The notes: generated by a model from the letters alone, not told the origin. 64,000 nt of DNA from Acinetobacter sp. ANC 3813 (GCF_002135435.1 NZ_NEGK01000001.1:372001-436000); one strand, 5' to 3'. Positions 45,208-55,276 are shown, counted from the stretch's first letter. A program made the numbers and translations.

Positions 45208-46836
45208 CTAATCCTTCTGAACGGACCAAATACTTCCTGTCTCCGCAGCTTGTTGACGATGTTTTGCTTGTTGGTAAAACCTGAAAAATACCCCAGCAAA
45301 AATTACAGCGGTAATATCAATCCACCATAAAGCGCCATGCGAAGCCCATAGGCTTGAATTTGGCAGAATAATTGCAGCCAGTGACGTTAGTGGCAGACAG
45401 CACAGCACCACAGCTATCGCCATAAAAAACTGTGGCAAAGCTTTTGCAGCGCCAGCAGCAAAACAGTAGATGAGACTCAGTGCAAAAACCGCATAATAGC
45501 TATACATGAGCCAGTGATTTAAACTGCTTAATTCCGCATAAAAAACATACCCCCAGCGCCCAGTCAGCATACTGCTGGCAATTGCTAGAATACAGCCGAG
45601 ACAAGCACCTACAGTTAAATTAGCAATCATCCTCACATCTTTACGCTGCTGAACTGGACTCAACTCTGGATTTTTTTGCCGCTTCAAACGCGACTCAATC
45701 CAAAGGATATTTCCTGAATAAAACAGGAATGCGCCGCCGACACCTAAAATAAGATACAGCCAGCGGGTCAAATCACCGCCATAGTTACCAAAATGCAAAC
45801 TGAACATCGAGCGGATCACTTGATCCATCGCGCTCGCAGAGGTATTTAAATTGCTGGTACTTGGCGCTTTATCCAAATAAGGATTAAAGACCATGACATC
45901 AAAACGGTCACCGCGCAGCATTTGATCCGCGCTATACAAATTGGCACGTGCAGAGGCTTTTTCCGGCCGATCCATATGATTAAAACTGATGGAACTGACC
46001 TGATATTCAGGCGCCTGCAGCTTAATTTTTTGCAGCAGCTTTTCAATGTCTAATGGCACTGGTGTTTCTACAACTTTTGCCACCGCCGAACGTTGAGCCT
46101 TGGCTTTATCATTGCCAATTAAATTTCCTATTGCATCGTAAAACACATCATGAAATGCAAAAGCAATCACCGACACGCTGATAATAATATGAAAAGGTAA
46201 ACTGGTAATGCCCACTACATTATGTGCATCCAGCCAAAAACGCTTTTTGTTTTTACCTGCCCGAACCGCAAAATAGTCTTTTACCAGCGTCGGCAATAAG
46301 ATAATCAGGCCTGTCATCAGCGCAAGAAAATACAATACGCAAACCACACCCATGACATACATACCAATTGTATGATGTCCCAAAGTCCCAGGTATGCCCG
46401 CTGTTTCATGCAGCTGTTCAATCAGCCAGCCCATTTTAGATAGATTTTCTTGTTCTACTCGCAGTGTATTTTCGGCATTCAGCGTCGCCAGCATACTATT
46501 TTGATGCGTATCAAAGCCATGATCATCCTGCCCTTTCAGCTCAGGCGGCTGCCATTGCATTGGCGCATAATGAAATTCTTTAGAATCAAAATTAAGTTGG
46601 AAGCTTTTCTGCGTTTCAGGATATTTGGCCTGAACCTGCTCAATCAAAGTATTGTACTGAGAATTTGCAATAGGCTGCAGCTGCTGCTGTGGCGGTGTTG
46701 CCCAGCGGCTTAAGTCATGCTGAAACATGCTTAAGCCACCTGCAAAAAAGCAGATGAATAAGACAATGCCTGAGGTAATGCCAACCCAAGTATGCAGTGT
46801 TTTGGCATGCCTGATGATATCGGTACGTACTTTCAT
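45208..46836 (-). CDS. PepSY-associated membrane protein of the iron-uptake type
   Basis: Large inner-membrane protein (542 residues) with an N-terminal membrane helix, periplasmic PepSY segments and further helices (about 145-170, 208-235, 355-380, 395-420, 440-520). Conserved HTWVGITSG near residue 15, HETAG near 142 and HNVVGITSLPFH near 206 are typical of the PiuB-like group; the histidines may bind haem or help reduce ferric siderophore in the periplasm. It overlaps no neighbour but lies 1 base after the 97-residue protein, in an operon downstream of the TonB receptor. Confidence 0.85.
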   Translation of the reverse strand: MKVRTDIIRHAKTLHTWVGITSGIVLFICFFAGGLSMFQHDLSRWATPPQQQLQPIANSQYNTLIEQVQAKYPETQKSFQLNFDSKEFHYAPMQWQPPELKGQDDHGFDTHQNSMLATLNAENTLRVEQENLSKMGWLIEQLHETAGIPGTLGHHTIGMYVMGVVCVLYFLALMTGLIILLPTLVKDYFAVRAGKNKKRFWLDAHNVVGITSLPFHIIISVSVIAFAFHDVFYDAIGNLIGNDKAKAQRSAVAKVVETPVPLDIEKLLQKIKLQAPEYQVSSISFNHMDRPEKASARANLYSADQMLRGDRFDVMVFNPYLDKAPSTSNLNTSASAMDQVIRSMFSLHFGNYGGDLTRWLYLILGVGGAFLFYSGNILWIESRLKRQKNPELSPVQQRKDVRMIANLTVGACLGCILAIASSMLTGRWGYVFYAELSSLNHWLMYSYYAVFALSLIYCFAAGAAKALPQFFMAIAVVLCCLPLTSLAAIILPNSSLWASHGALWWIDITAVIFAGVFFRFYQQAKHRQQAAETGSIWSVQKD

Positions 46837-46837
46837 A

Positions 46838-47131
46838 CTATGTGGCTCTCATCCAGCATAAAGCGCCATATGCCAAAGCATTCAGCAGCAGAAAAATGAA
46901 GATAGACTGCCAGCCCTTAGGAATAAAATAGGCAATAAAACATAAAGGCAACCATATCCAAGGAATAGACCACATACCCAATTGCGGTGCGAGACTCGGG
47001 CTAAAATGTTGCACTGCCCATAAGGTAATTAGCGAAGCGCACAGCAGCGCCAGCATGAATCCCAACACAAAACCCGCAAAAGATTTTGACCACCAATCAG
47101 GCTGGATTTTTTGTTTAAAGAATGAATTCAT
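46838..47131 (-). CDS. Small membrane protein of iron-uptake operon (DUF3649-like)
   Basis: A 97-residue protein with two to three membrane segments (about 18-42, 53-68, 74-92). Small proteins of this kind (DUF3649 and DUF3325) commonly accompany PepSY proteins in iron-regulated operons; assignment to DUF3649 is by size, order and the WWSKSFAGFVLGF start region. Its start overlaps the stop of the 86-residue gene (ATGA type), and its stop is 1 base from the PepSY start. Confidence 0.7.
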   Translation of the reverse strand: MNSFFKQKIQPDWWSKSFAGFVLGFMLALLCASLITLWAVQHFSPSLAPQLGMWSIPWIWLPLCFIAYFIPKGWQSIFIFLLLNALAYGALCWMRAT

Positions 47132-47388
47132 GCGCTATATTTTTTCATCATTAAAGGGATAAATGGTAAAAAAGACCAAACGACCAGCAGTGTTAAAAGC
47201 CACATATATACTGCGGCTAACTTTGGCAAAGATAGAACAAAAAGCAGCAATGCCAAGACTAGGCTACCAACGCCAAGCCAACGATATGAACGGGATAAAA
47301 CGGACTTCATGAGCCCTTGATTGGGATGCGTGCAATACAGAAGAATGCTGCCCAAAAAGACAAAGAAAAATGCAAGAAACTTCATCAC
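47128..47388 (-). CDS. Small membrane protein of iron-uptake operon (DUF3325-like)
   Basis: An 86-residue hydrophobic protein with three membrane segments (about 3-20, 38-55, 58-78). First gene of the three-gene PepSY operon, overlapping the next gene by 4 bases. The DUF3325 label is a guess from its size and position. Biochemical role unknown. Confidence 0.65.
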   Translation of the reverse strand: MMKFLAFFFVFLGSILLYCTHPNQGLMKSVLSRSYRWLGVGSLVLALLLFVLSLPKLAAVYMWLLTLLVVWSFLPFIPLMMKKYSA

Positions 47389-47616
47389 TTACACCTTAAT
47401 TATGGTTATTGAAAGACTATATTGCCAAGCTTAAGCAATGCATTGATAAATAGAGATCGATTTAAAAATTAGAAAATTTGCAGGCAAACGCTGGTATGTT
47501 TATAAAACGTGCATCACACAAAAATTGAAATAAAATAGGAAAGATCTCAAACAATCATTGCAAGAGATCTCCCATTTGCAATCAGCATTATTCCAACGCT
47601 GACTGATTATTCAGAC

Positions 47617-49740
47617 TTAGAAATCAAAGGTTAAGCCAAGTTTATAAGTACGGCCAGAACCTAATGTTGTGAAGCCGCTGTTGAACACACCTGCCCAATA
47701 TTTTTCATCGGTCACGTTATCAATATTTGCGCGGAATGTTGTATCTACACCGCCAATATTGGTTTTGTATTTCGCACCGATATCTAATAATGTGTAATCA
47801 GGCAATTCTAAAGTATTGGTATTATTTAAATACTGTCTATCCACGTAATTAGCACGTGCATTTACACTAAAACCATCAAGCTGCGGCACACTATATTCAA
47901 CCCCCAAACCAGCAGTAAACTCAGGCTGACCTTCTACTGTATTGCCAGTAATATCAACTTTACCACTCATGCCTTTTGTATATTCCACATCAATATAGGC
48001 TAAGTTGCCCCATACGATCAGATTATCAATCAGGTTGCCAGAGAATCCGTATTCAATCCCTTTGGATTTAGTTTCGCCGCCATCAGTGGTAATTTGGCTA
48101 GCACCATTTACAGGAGCTGTATAAAACTCTGTAATGGTACTTGGTTTTTTAATTTGATAGGCCGCTAAAGTGTGCAGCCATGAACCATGCTGGTATTTGG
48201 CACCAACTTCATATTGCTTGGTTTGGAATGGCGCAAAAGTTGTTCCATTGTTCGCATCCAACGGATTATTAACTGTACTGCCCTGCGCAAGGCCTTCGAC
48301 ATAGCTGGTATAGAGTGAAATATCTTCACCCCATGGTTTAACCACAATACCAAGGCTTGGTGACAGCTTATCTTCACTGTATTCAACACCCGTCAATGGG
48401 TTTTTAATGTCCATATCTTGGAAACGAGCGCCTAAAATCAGCTGTACTTTATCATCCAGCATTGAGATTTGGTCAGTTAATGAATAGCTGATGTAATCAT
48501 TATCAGATTGTTTAAACATCTCTGGGGCATTTGATGGCATTGAACCACCATTACTTGGATTATAAATATTCGTCGTAAATGGTACAGCTGGAGAACCTTG
48601 TCCAGTATGCTTTTTGACTTCTTGATGTAAATAATCCGCGCGTAAACCAACGACATGATCAATAGCGCCCGTACTGAATGCGCCTTCTAGCCCTAAGTTA
48701 GCTGTAGAATTGTGCTGCTTCAATTTCACATGATAATACTGAGAATTCGCATCACCTGCCTCATTGGTCACAATCATGCGCGTGCCAAACAGATGTCCTT
48801 GATATTCTTGTTCTGCGGTACCAGCACCTGCAATGACTTTCAGATTATCCAGCAGTTTATATTCACCCGATAAACCTACGTACTGAGCAGACTGCTCCCC
48901 ATGCAGGTTAGGGAAATAATTCTTTTTGCCGTCTGGCGCATCAAGTACTTTACCTAATTGCGCAAAAGACACCATTGCCGGTGATCCACCACTGCGTTTG
49001 TCTTTGGTCGCATAAGCATCAAAATTAAGTTTAGCGCGGTCCGTAGTCCAATCTAAGCCCAGAACAGCCGAAGTACTTTCGTCTTCTAAACCGTCAACTA
49101 CATGTTCACCTTGACCAAAGTTGGCACTAAAACGCGCACCAAACTCTTCATTTTCACCCATACGGCGTGCGACATCAAAGCCTGATTTATAAAAACCATC
49201 GCTTTCAAAGTTAGCATTAACACGAGTCAATTCTTTATCAGCGCGTTTGGTATTGGCAATAATCACACCGCCCACACTGCCGCCAGGCGCCATACCCGCA
49301 ACCAGAGCATTAGGACCTTTTAATACAGTAACCGAGCTTAAAATATCCGTGGTAATCCGCCCTGTTGGCGCCATACCGTACATGCCATTTAAGTTGTAAT
49401 CTTCCCAATTGACACTAAAACCGCGGATATTGAAGTTTTCGTTTAAATGACCGCTGTTTGTGGTAGTACGAATACTTGGATCAATTTTCAACACATCCAT
49501 CATGGTATGCGCATGCGAGTCCTGAATGGCTTGATCACTGTAGTTGCGGATCGTAAATGGTGTATCCAGCACATCTTTTTCGCCCAAAATATTCAGTGTT
49601 GCTTTCTTTTTTAGTTTCCCCGTGACATCGGTTTCTTGCGAGTCCGCTTTGACAACAATCGTTGGCAATACCGTTGTATCTTCAGCAACAGCAAAAAATG
49701 GCGCGGCCATTAAAGAGAGAAATAATAGATTTTTTTTCAA
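47617..49740 (-). CDS. TonB-dependent siderophore receptor
   Basis: Outer-membrane receptor of 707 residues. The signal peptide ends near AVAED (residues 17-21), followed by a TonB-box region (TVLPTIVVKA, 24-33), the plug domain (about 55-160, with NIRGFSVNWEDYNLNG and SVTVLKGPNALVAGMAPGG) and a 22-strand barrel ending in LGLTFDF with terminal Phe. Length and motifs fit the FhuA/FpvA/ferri-catecholate class. Two Fur-like boxes lie upstream (49795-49831). Most likely it imports the catechol siderophore made by the adjacent genes. Confidence 0.93.
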   Translation of the reverse strand: MKKNLLFLSLMAAPFFAVAEDTTVLPTIVVKADSQETDVTGKLKKKATLNILGEKDVLDTPFTIRNYSDQAIQDSHAHTMMDVLKIDPSIRTTTNSGHLNENFNIRGFSVNWEDYNLNGMYGMAPTGRITTDILSSVTVLKGPNALVAGMAPGGSVGGVIIANTKRADKELTRVNANFESDGFYKSGFDVARRMGENEEFGARFSANFGQGEHVVDGLEDESTSAVLGLDWTTDRAKLNFDAYATKDKRSGGSPAMVSFAQLGKVLDAPDGKKNYFPNLHGEQSAQYVGLSGEYKLLDNLKVIAGAGTAEQEYQGHLFGTRMIVTNEAGDANSQYYHVKLKQHNSTANLGLEGAFSTGAIDHVVGLRADYLHQEVKKHTGQGSPAVPFTTNIYNPSNGGSMPSNAPEMFKQSDNDYISYSLTDQISMLDDKVQLILGARFQDMDIKNPLTGVEYSEDKLSPSLGIVVKPWGEDISLYTSYVEGLAQGSTVNNPLDANNGTTFAPFQTKQYEVGAKYQHGSWLHTLAAYQIKKPSTITEFYTAPVNGASQITTDGGETKSKGIEYGFSGNLIDNLIVWGNLAYIDVEYTKGMSGKVDITGNTVEGQPEFTAGLGVEYSVPQLDGFSVNARANYVDRQYLNNTNTLELPDYTLLDIGAKYKTNIGGVDTTFRANIDNVTDEKYWAGVFNSGFTTLGSGRTYKLGLTFDF

Positions 49741-50147
49741 GATGATGTCTCACTCTATAGTGATGTTAAATTTTGTAGACATCATACACAAATTAATGAG
49801 AATGATTCGTATTTGATTAACAATTCTCATTAATATTAACTATACAAATATTTCTTTTAAAAGTTAAAACCGATCATAGTGGCATTATTTATTGAACAAA
49901 CATCAATGAATAGATTGGTATAAAGCAAAGAGCATTCACTTCAACATTCACCTGATTCAAACCAATGAACGAACATTTTTTGAAATGAGTTCGGCTGACT
50001 TAGTCATTATTATTTTTAAAAATTAAGGCAATTCAGTTTTCTTGTTGATTCAGATTCAGCACCAAATGCTGAAGCACGATAAAACAGCCCGCCCATATGC
50101 ATCATTCAATGCCTAAGTCACGGACTGTTTTCGTGTATGCAGAATGT
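49741..50147. other. Intergenic stretch with Fur sites
   Basis: Between the receptor gene and the decarboxylase, both on the minus strand. It contains the Fur-like boxes at 49795-49831. The remaining 300 bases are AT-rich with no open frame; a strong terminator for the decarboxylase operon was not seen. Confidence 0.5.
49795..49831 (-). promoter_or_regulatory. Fur-like boxes upstream of the TonB receptor
   Basis: AATGAGAAT (49795-49803) and its complement ATTCTCATT (49823-49831) each sit within a 19-base window similar to the Fur consensus. This predicts iron repression of the receptor. Confidence 0.65.
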
Positions 50148-51314
50148 TTATTCCAAATAGAAAGTCTTTAAAGGCGGATAACCATTAAACTCAACTGAAG
50201 CATAAGAAGTGGTATAGGCACCAGTACTCAGCCAATACAAACGGTCGCCCATGACCAAATCTTTGGGTAAGGGATAGGCAACTTTTTCATACATGATATC
50301 GGTAGAATCACAGGTTGGGCCTGCCAGCACCACATTGGATTTAGGTGCATTATTCAGCATTTTCGGGGTATAAATCGGGTACTTAATCATTTCCCCCAAG
50401 GTTTCTATTAAGCCATTGAATACACCGACATCAGTATAAATCCAGCGCTTTTCATCCTGTTCAGACTTATTTGCAATGAGCACAATCTCTGAAACAATCA
50501 CCCCTGCATCTCCAACCAGAGAGCGGCCCGGTTCTAAAAACAATGTGACTTTTTGCTTAAAGTGATCATCCAAATAGCATTGAATGCGTTTTGCATAATC
50601 TTGAATGCTGTCAATATCTGCTAAATATTGTGCTGGAAAACCGCCTCCCGCATTAATCAGCTCAAGCTGTATGCCATGTTGCTGCTCAAGCGTGTCAAAG
50701 ACAGTTTTCACCGTTTTTAATGCCGTGCGCCATACCGTTACATCATTTTGCTGACTGCCCACATGGAACGACACACCATAAGGCTGAAGCCCCATTTGTT
50801 TGGCTTTGACCATCAAATCTATTGCCATCTGCGTATCACAGCCAAATTTACGGGATAAAGGCCAGTCCGATGTTGTACCAGACTCGACCAATACACGGAC
50901 AAACACACGTGAATTTGGCGCATGCAGTGCAATCTGTTCTAAATCTGCCTGTGCATCTGTGACAAATAAACGAACGCCTTGCTCATATGCATATTTCACA
51001 TCGACAGCTTTTTTAATGGTGTTGCCAAATGAAATCCGCTCGGGCGAAATGCCGCATTCAATCACCCGATCCAGCTCATATACGGAAGCCACATCAAAAT
51101 ATGAGCCTAATCGATCTAAACGCTGCAGAATTTCACAGCTAGGATTGGCTTTGACCGCATAGAAGATCCGTGCCATGGGAAAACTTTGCTGCAGCTCCTG
51201 ATATTTAAATTCTACACGATCTAAATCCACCACTAAAAATGGGCTGGGTTTATTGGCAGCAAAGTTCTGAATTTTTTGCCACTGTTTTGAAGAGTAATAA
51301 TTTTCTAACTGCAT
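50148..51314 (-). CDS. Ornithine/lysine decarboxylase (alanine-racemase fold)
   Basis: PLP enzyme of the eukaryotic-type ornithine/diaminopimelate decarboxylase group. The 388-residue protein has the PLP lysine Lys55 (FYAVKANPS), HVGSQQND near 198, the glycine loop NAGGGFPAQ near 233, EPGRSLVG near 268 and the catalytic Cys335 in GPTCDSTD. The motif set fits ornithine (or ornithine/lysine) decarboxylase and not diaminopimelate decarboxylase, so the product is probably putrescine or cadaverine. It closes the siderophore operon, 134 bases after the carrier protein gene, and likely supplies the amine backbone. Confidence 0.88.
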   Translation of the reverse strand: MQLENYYSSKQWQKIQNFAANKPSPFLVVDLDRVEFKYQELQQSFPMARIFYAVKANPSCEILQRLDRLGSYFDVASVYELDRVIECGISPERISFGNTIKKAVDVKYAYEQGVRLFVTDAQADLEQIALHAPNSRVFVRVLVESGTTSDWPLSRKFGCDTQMAIDLMVKAKQMGLQPYGVSFHVGSQQNDVTVWRTALKTVKTVFDTLEQQHGIQLELINAGGGFPAQYLADIDSIQDYAKRIQCYLDDHFKQKVTLFLEPGRSLVGDAGVIVSEIVLIANKSEQDEKRWIYTDVGVFNGLIETLGEMIKYPIYTPKMLNNAPKSNVVLAGPTCDSTDIMYEKVAYPLPKDLVMGDRLYWLSTGAYTTSYASVEFNGYPPLKTFYLE

Positions 51315-51389
51315 GGAAATCCACCATTACATACAGATGTGAACGAAAATGGCCTTTGGCTATGATGTTGGCTGGGACCGTTCAATACG

Positions 51390-51414
51390 GCGGTCAATCG
51401 TCTAGATTGACCGC
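51390..51414. promoter_or_regulatory. Perfect 10-bp hairpin between carrier protein and decarboxylase genes
   Basis: GCGGTCAATC and GATTGACCGC flank GTCTA. No T run follows on the minus strand, so it may stabilise or process the transcript between the two genes, or reduce expression of the decarboxylase. Confidence 0.5.
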
Positions 51415-51448
51415 TTTAATTTGGAAGCGATAATTTTGGAAGCAACAA

Positions 51449-51688
51449 TCAAGCTGGACGCAATTTTAAGCGCTGCTGCCAGTCATTTAATGTTGGCTCT
51501 TCGACCAAGTCTTGAAATTCAACACTCAGCCCTTGTTCACGCCATTGGCCGACCAAAGTCATTAAACTGACGGAATCTAGGCCAAGCATAAATAAGTTGT
51601 CATCATTTTGAATTTCACTGGCGTCAATTTCCAATTGCTTGGCCAATGTTTGACGCAGCCCGTCCAATGTCAATGCAGCATGGCTCAT
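51449..51688 (-). CDS. Free-standing aryl carrier protein
   Basis: A 79-residue carrier protein with the phosphopantetheine site Ser39 in LGLDSVSLM. It holds the 2,3-dihydroxybenzoyl group loaded by the AMP ligase. In most catechol siderophore clusters this domain is fused to the isochorismatase (EntB, VibB); here it is a separate gene that overlaps the isochorismatase stop by 4 bases (ATGA), which keeps their expression coupled. No phosphopantetheinyl transferase gene is in the window. Confidence 0.92.
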   Translation of the reverse strand: MSHAALTLDGLRQTLAKQLEIDASEIQNDDNLFMLGLDSVSLMTLVGQWREQGLSVEFQDLVEEPTLNDWQQRLKLRPA

Positions 51689-52335
51689 CGTACAATCTCC
51701 GTTTGAAGCTCACTGAGCACAGCTGCTGTATCTACCACTTTGGCACAGCGCCCAGTTGCATATTTCAATGCCAGTTCATGTTCTTCTAAACTGAAATCTG
51801 CCAGTGCATCACCTACTAAAAATGCCTGCATATCCAGCATAAATGCCTCAGCCGCAGTCAGTAAGCAACCAATATGCGCATACACGCCGCAAATAATCAG
51901 CTGATCACGGCCCGCGTCCTTAATACGCTGTTCAAAATCACTTTTCTTAAATGCGCTATAACGCCATTTGGTTAATACCGTATCTTGTTCGGCAGGTTTT
52001 AAGCTTGGAATAATCTGCACAATTTGCGGATCATTGCCCAAACCTTTCCCCCAAAAATCGGTCAGCAGCTGACGGTGCTCTGTACTTTGATCTCCTGGCT
52101 GAGCGGTGTAATACACGGGTATGCCTAGAGCATGGCATTGATCAATCAATTGACGGCAATGCTGGATCAGCTCTGGAATGGGTGCTTGCGTCTGGTCATA
52201 AAAATCTAAGAAATACTGCTGTAAATCATGCACCAAAAGTACAGCGCGGCTCGGGTTAAGCGTCCAATTTACTTTATTGATGGGAAAATGCTGCGCCTGC
52301 GGCATGGGATAACTTGCAATACGTGGAATAGCCAT
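51685..52335 (-). CDS. Isochorismatase
   Basis: Converts isochorismate to 2,3-dihydro-2,3-dihydroxybenzoate and pyruvate. The 216-residue protein has the catalytic Asp37 (LLVHDLQQYF), Lys123 (LTKWRYSAF) and the GVYAHIGC signature (150-157) that characterises EntB-type enzymes. It lacks the C-terminal carrier domain found in EntB (285 residues), which is encoded by the next gene. It lies 28 bases after the AMP ligase gene. Confidence 0.93.
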   Translation of the reverse strand: MAIPRIASYPMPQAQHFPINKVNWTLNPSRAVLLVHDLQQYFLDFYDQTQAPIPELIQHCRQLIDQCHALGIPVYYTAQPGDQSTEHRQLLTDFWGKGLGNDPQIVQIIPSLKPAEQDTVLTKWRYSAFKKSDFEQRIKDAGRDQLIICGVYAHIGCLLTAAEAFMLDMQAFLVGDALADFSLEEHELALKYATGRCAKVVDTAAVLSELQTEIVR

Positions 52336-52363
52336 GGTTTTACCTATTAATTTATCAATTCTG

Positions 52364-54019
52364 TTATGCAGCCAAGCGCTGTCTTAATGCTTTTTTATCA
52401 ATTTTGCCCAAAGCGGTATAAGGCATGTCTTCCACAAATTCGATGCGGTCTGGAATCTTATATGTCGCCAAGCCATAGCTTTGTACATATTGACGAAGCT
52501 GCATCATTAAACGTGTGGCGCTAGGATCTTGAGCATCTGCGCGCCATTGAATATAAGCGCAGCTTTTTTCTCCCAGCATGGCATCTGGCATAGACACCAA
52601 TGCAGACTGAATCACCTGAGGATGCTGATTCAGCACTTGCTCGACTTCTTCGGTCGCAATTTTTTCACCGCCACGGTTAATCTGATCTTTACTGCGACCT
52701 TCCACAATAATATTGCCCGCCGCATTGATGCGTACCAAATCACCCGTGCGGTAAAAGCCATCTACCGTAAAAGCACTGCGGTTATGTTCAGGCGCGTTGT
52801 AATAGCCGCGAATGGTATAAGGACCACGCGTTAATAAATGCCCTACTTCACCCTGAGGCACTTCTTGGTCTTGATCATCAACCACTTTAATTTCATCATC
52901 TGGGCTAATTTTGCTGCCCTGCGTTGTTATGATCTGCTCGACATCATCGTCATAACGGGTGTAATTAACTAAGCCTTCCGCCATGCCAAAAACCTGCTGC
53001 AAACGGCAGTGATATTGTTCAATCAATTGCCGTGCCAAAGCATCCGCTAAGCGCGCACCGCCAACTTGCAATACCTCTAATTTGGCAAAGATATTTTCAG
53101 CACCCTTTTGTACGGCTTCTGCCCAGCTAGCAGCCAATGCAGGCACCAATGAAATATGAGTAATCTGATGCTGCTGAATGAATTTAAAACATGCATCCGC
53201 AGATGGGTCCTGTGACAAAACCAAAGTCCCGCCTGCATAAAACAGACCTAAAGAACCTGCCGAACTCATGCTGAAATTATGCGCCACAGGCAAAACCATC
53301 AGCATCTTAGTTTGCTGATTCAACTCACAAATCTCGGCACTGGCGCGCACGCTATATAAATAATCATCGTGGGTTCTGGGAATCAGTTTAGGTGTGCCGG
53401 TACTTCCGCCAGACAATTGAAAAAATGCCATATGACGCGCAGTCAGTTTAGGTGGAACAACACGTTTTTTTTGCAGCTGGGCAGTATCTGGCCAAGAGTC
53501 AAACTCTCCAGCATCGCCCACCACAATCACCTGTTTTAAACTCTCACAGCGTTGCTGGCATATTTGCGCCAATGTTCTGTAGTCAAAGCCCATAAATTTA
53601 TCAGCGCAAATATAGAGTTTTGCTTGCGTCTGATTAATAAAATAGCTGAGCTCTGCATGTCTATGCGCAGGCAAGCTCATGACTGGACGCATACCAATGC
53701 GCAGCGATGCAAAATAGGCAATAAAAAATTCTGCAATGTTAGGCAGTTGGATCACCACAGCATCACCCGTTTGATAGCCTTGCTGTGTCAAATACACTGC
53801 AAATTCATCAATACGCTGCTGCAATTCGCAATAGCTATATTCGCGCTCACCGCAAATCAACGCAGTATTTTCAGCATATTTGTCTGCGCATTCTGCAAAA
53901 AACTCGCTGATGGTTTGTCCAATCCAATAGCCTTTTGCTATGTACTTTTCTGCAAACTCAAGCGGATATGGAACAATACCCTCACTCAGTTTTTGCTCTA
54001 ATAATGGTTCTAAATTCAT
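52364..54019 (-). CDS. entE: 2,3-dihydroxybenzoate-AMP ligase
   Basis: Adenylating enzyme that activates 2,3-dihydroxybenzoate and loads it onto the aryl carrier protein. The 551-residue protein has the core motifs LSGGSTGTPKLIPRTHDDY near 193-211, YRTGDLVR near 420 and the catalytic lysine region in ALGKIDKKALRQ near the C terminus, and PVAHNFSM near 232 as in EntE/DhbE. Length fits the family (about 540). It lies 9 bases after the isochorismate synthase gene. Confidence 0.95.
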   Translation of the reverse strand: MNLEPLLEQKLSEGIVPYPLEFAEKYIAKGYWIGQTISEFFAECADKYAENTALICGEREYSYCELQQRIDEFAVYLTQQGYQTGDAVVIQLPNIAEFFIAYFASLRIGMRPVMSLPAHRHAELSYFINQTQAKLYICADKFMGFDYRTLAQICQQRCESLKQVIVVGDAGEFDSWPDTAQLQKKRVVPPKLTARHMAFFQLSGGSTGTPKLIPRTHDDYLYSVRASAEICELNQQTKMLMVLPVAHNFSMSSAGSLGLFYAGGTLVLSQDPSADACFKFIQQHQITHISLVPALAASWAEAVQKGAENIFAKLEVLQVGGARLADALARQLIEQYHCRLQQVFGMAEGLVNYTRYDDDVEQIITTQGSKISPDDEIKVVDDQDQEVPQGEVGHLLTRGPYTIRGYYNAPEHNRSAFTVDGFYRTGDLVRINAAGNIIVEGRSKDQINRGGEKIATEEVEQVLNQHPQVIQSALVSMPDAMLGEKSCAYIQWRADAQDPSATRLMMQLRQYVQSYGLATYKIPDRIEFVEDMPYTALGKIDKKALRQRLAA

Positions 54020-54028
54020 AATACTGCC

Positions 54029-55276
54029 TTACTGATAAGCCAGCTGATCTGCGTCTAAACCCAATGCATTGAGCATGGTTTTAAATTTCGCAATGGTTTC
54101 ATTCAACTCACTGGTAGGCTGAGATGCTTCGACAATTCCTGCACCTGCATACAAACGTGCTGAATGCTCAAAAATACGGCCACAGCGGACATTCACCGCC
54201 CATGCCCCATTGCCGCTTGCATCGCTCCAGCCCATCGTTCCTGCAAATAAATTACGCTGAAATGGTTCTAACTCTGAAATCAGCTGACGCGCTAAAGGCG
54301 CAGGCTGACCGCATACCGCTGGTGTTGGATGTAAAATGGTGGCCAAATCAAAGACATGCATATCAGGATCTTTTAGTGTCCCTTTAATTTGAGTTGCCAA
54401 ATGCCACACCGTTTGTGTTTTGATCAGCGATGGGCTTTTAGGAATCGATAAACTTTGACATAAAGGTGACAGTTGGTCTGCAATTGCTTCAATGACGACC
54501 GCATGTTCATGCTGATCTTTTGCCGATGCAAATAAACGCTCTGCCTGTGCTTGGTCTTCTGCAGGATCTGCACTGCGCGCCAAAGTTCCAGCAACAGGAT
54601 TGCTGAATACATATTGATTTTGCTTGGCTACTAAAAGCTCCGGACTGGCCCCCATAAACCAGCCTAATTTTTTTGGATCTTGCGCCAAGGCAAAGGTATA
54701 ACCCTCTGGATTAGTTTTAAATAATTGATAAAACAGTTCTACAACTGGAATTTTCTGTTTGCACTGCAAGTCGATTGCACGTGCCAGTACTGCTTTTTCC
54801 AGCTCCGTTGTTTTCATTAATTCCACCAGCTTTGCTACCCCATCGACATAGTCGGACTGCGGCGGAATTAAAGTTGCTTGAACTTGTGAGAGTCGTTCAA
54901 TAGGTTCCGGAAAATTGGAACTGCCTGTCACAAAGGTATTTTTCGCTTCTGCAATCGACATCTCAGGTAAGTCCCGATTATCAAAAGGCAAGCTGCCAAC
55001 CAAAATGAGTTCTGCATTTCCTGTGGTTTGAATTTTCTGCTGAAGCTGCTGCTGTGCATGCTTTAACCATGCCTGCTGCTGATCGGCAAATGACAGCTTG
55101 GACTGACGTTCGAATTGAATATTTTCAAGCAATTTTTTACTTGAAATCGTCCCCGTTGGCGTTGCAAAAACAAAGCCGGCTAAATCTGCCTCAATCAAAT
55201 CCTCCTTGGTTATTCCAATCATGTTTTTAAATACTGATGGTTCTATTGGCAACATATTTGCTCTCACATCTTTCAA
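54029..55276 (-). CDS. entC: Isochorismate synthase
   Basis: Converts chorismate to isochorismate, the first step of catechol siderophore synthesis. The 415-residue protein has the chorismate-binding core: LARAIDLQCKQKIPV near 185, FALAQDPKKLGWFMGASPELLV near 210-230 (read in parts), HLATQIKGTL near 305, HPTPAVCGQPA near 325 and GWSDASGNGAWAVNVRCG near 360. First gene of the minus-strand siderophore operon, divergent from the DHB dehydrogenase across Fur-like boxes. Confidence 0.94.
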   Translation of the reverse strand: MKDVRANMLPIEPSVFKNMIGITKEDLIEADLAGFVFATPTGTISSKKLLENIQFERQSKLSFADQQQAWLKHAQQQLQQKIQTTGNAELILVGSLPFDNRDLPEMSIAEAKNTFVTGSSNFPEPIERLSQVQATLIPPQSDYVDGVAKLVELMKTTELEKAVLARAIDLQCKQKIPVVELFYQLFKTNPEGYTFALAQDPKKLGWFMGASPELLVAKQNQYVFSNPVAGTLARSADPAEDQAQAERLFASAKDQHEHAVVIEAIADQLSPLCQSLSIPKSPSLIKTQTVWHLATQIKGTLKDPDMHVFDLATILHPTPAVCGQPAPLARQLISELEPFQRNLFAGTMGWSDASGNGAWAVNVRCGRIFEHSARLYAGAGIVEASQPTSELNETIAKFKTMLNALGLDADQLAYQ

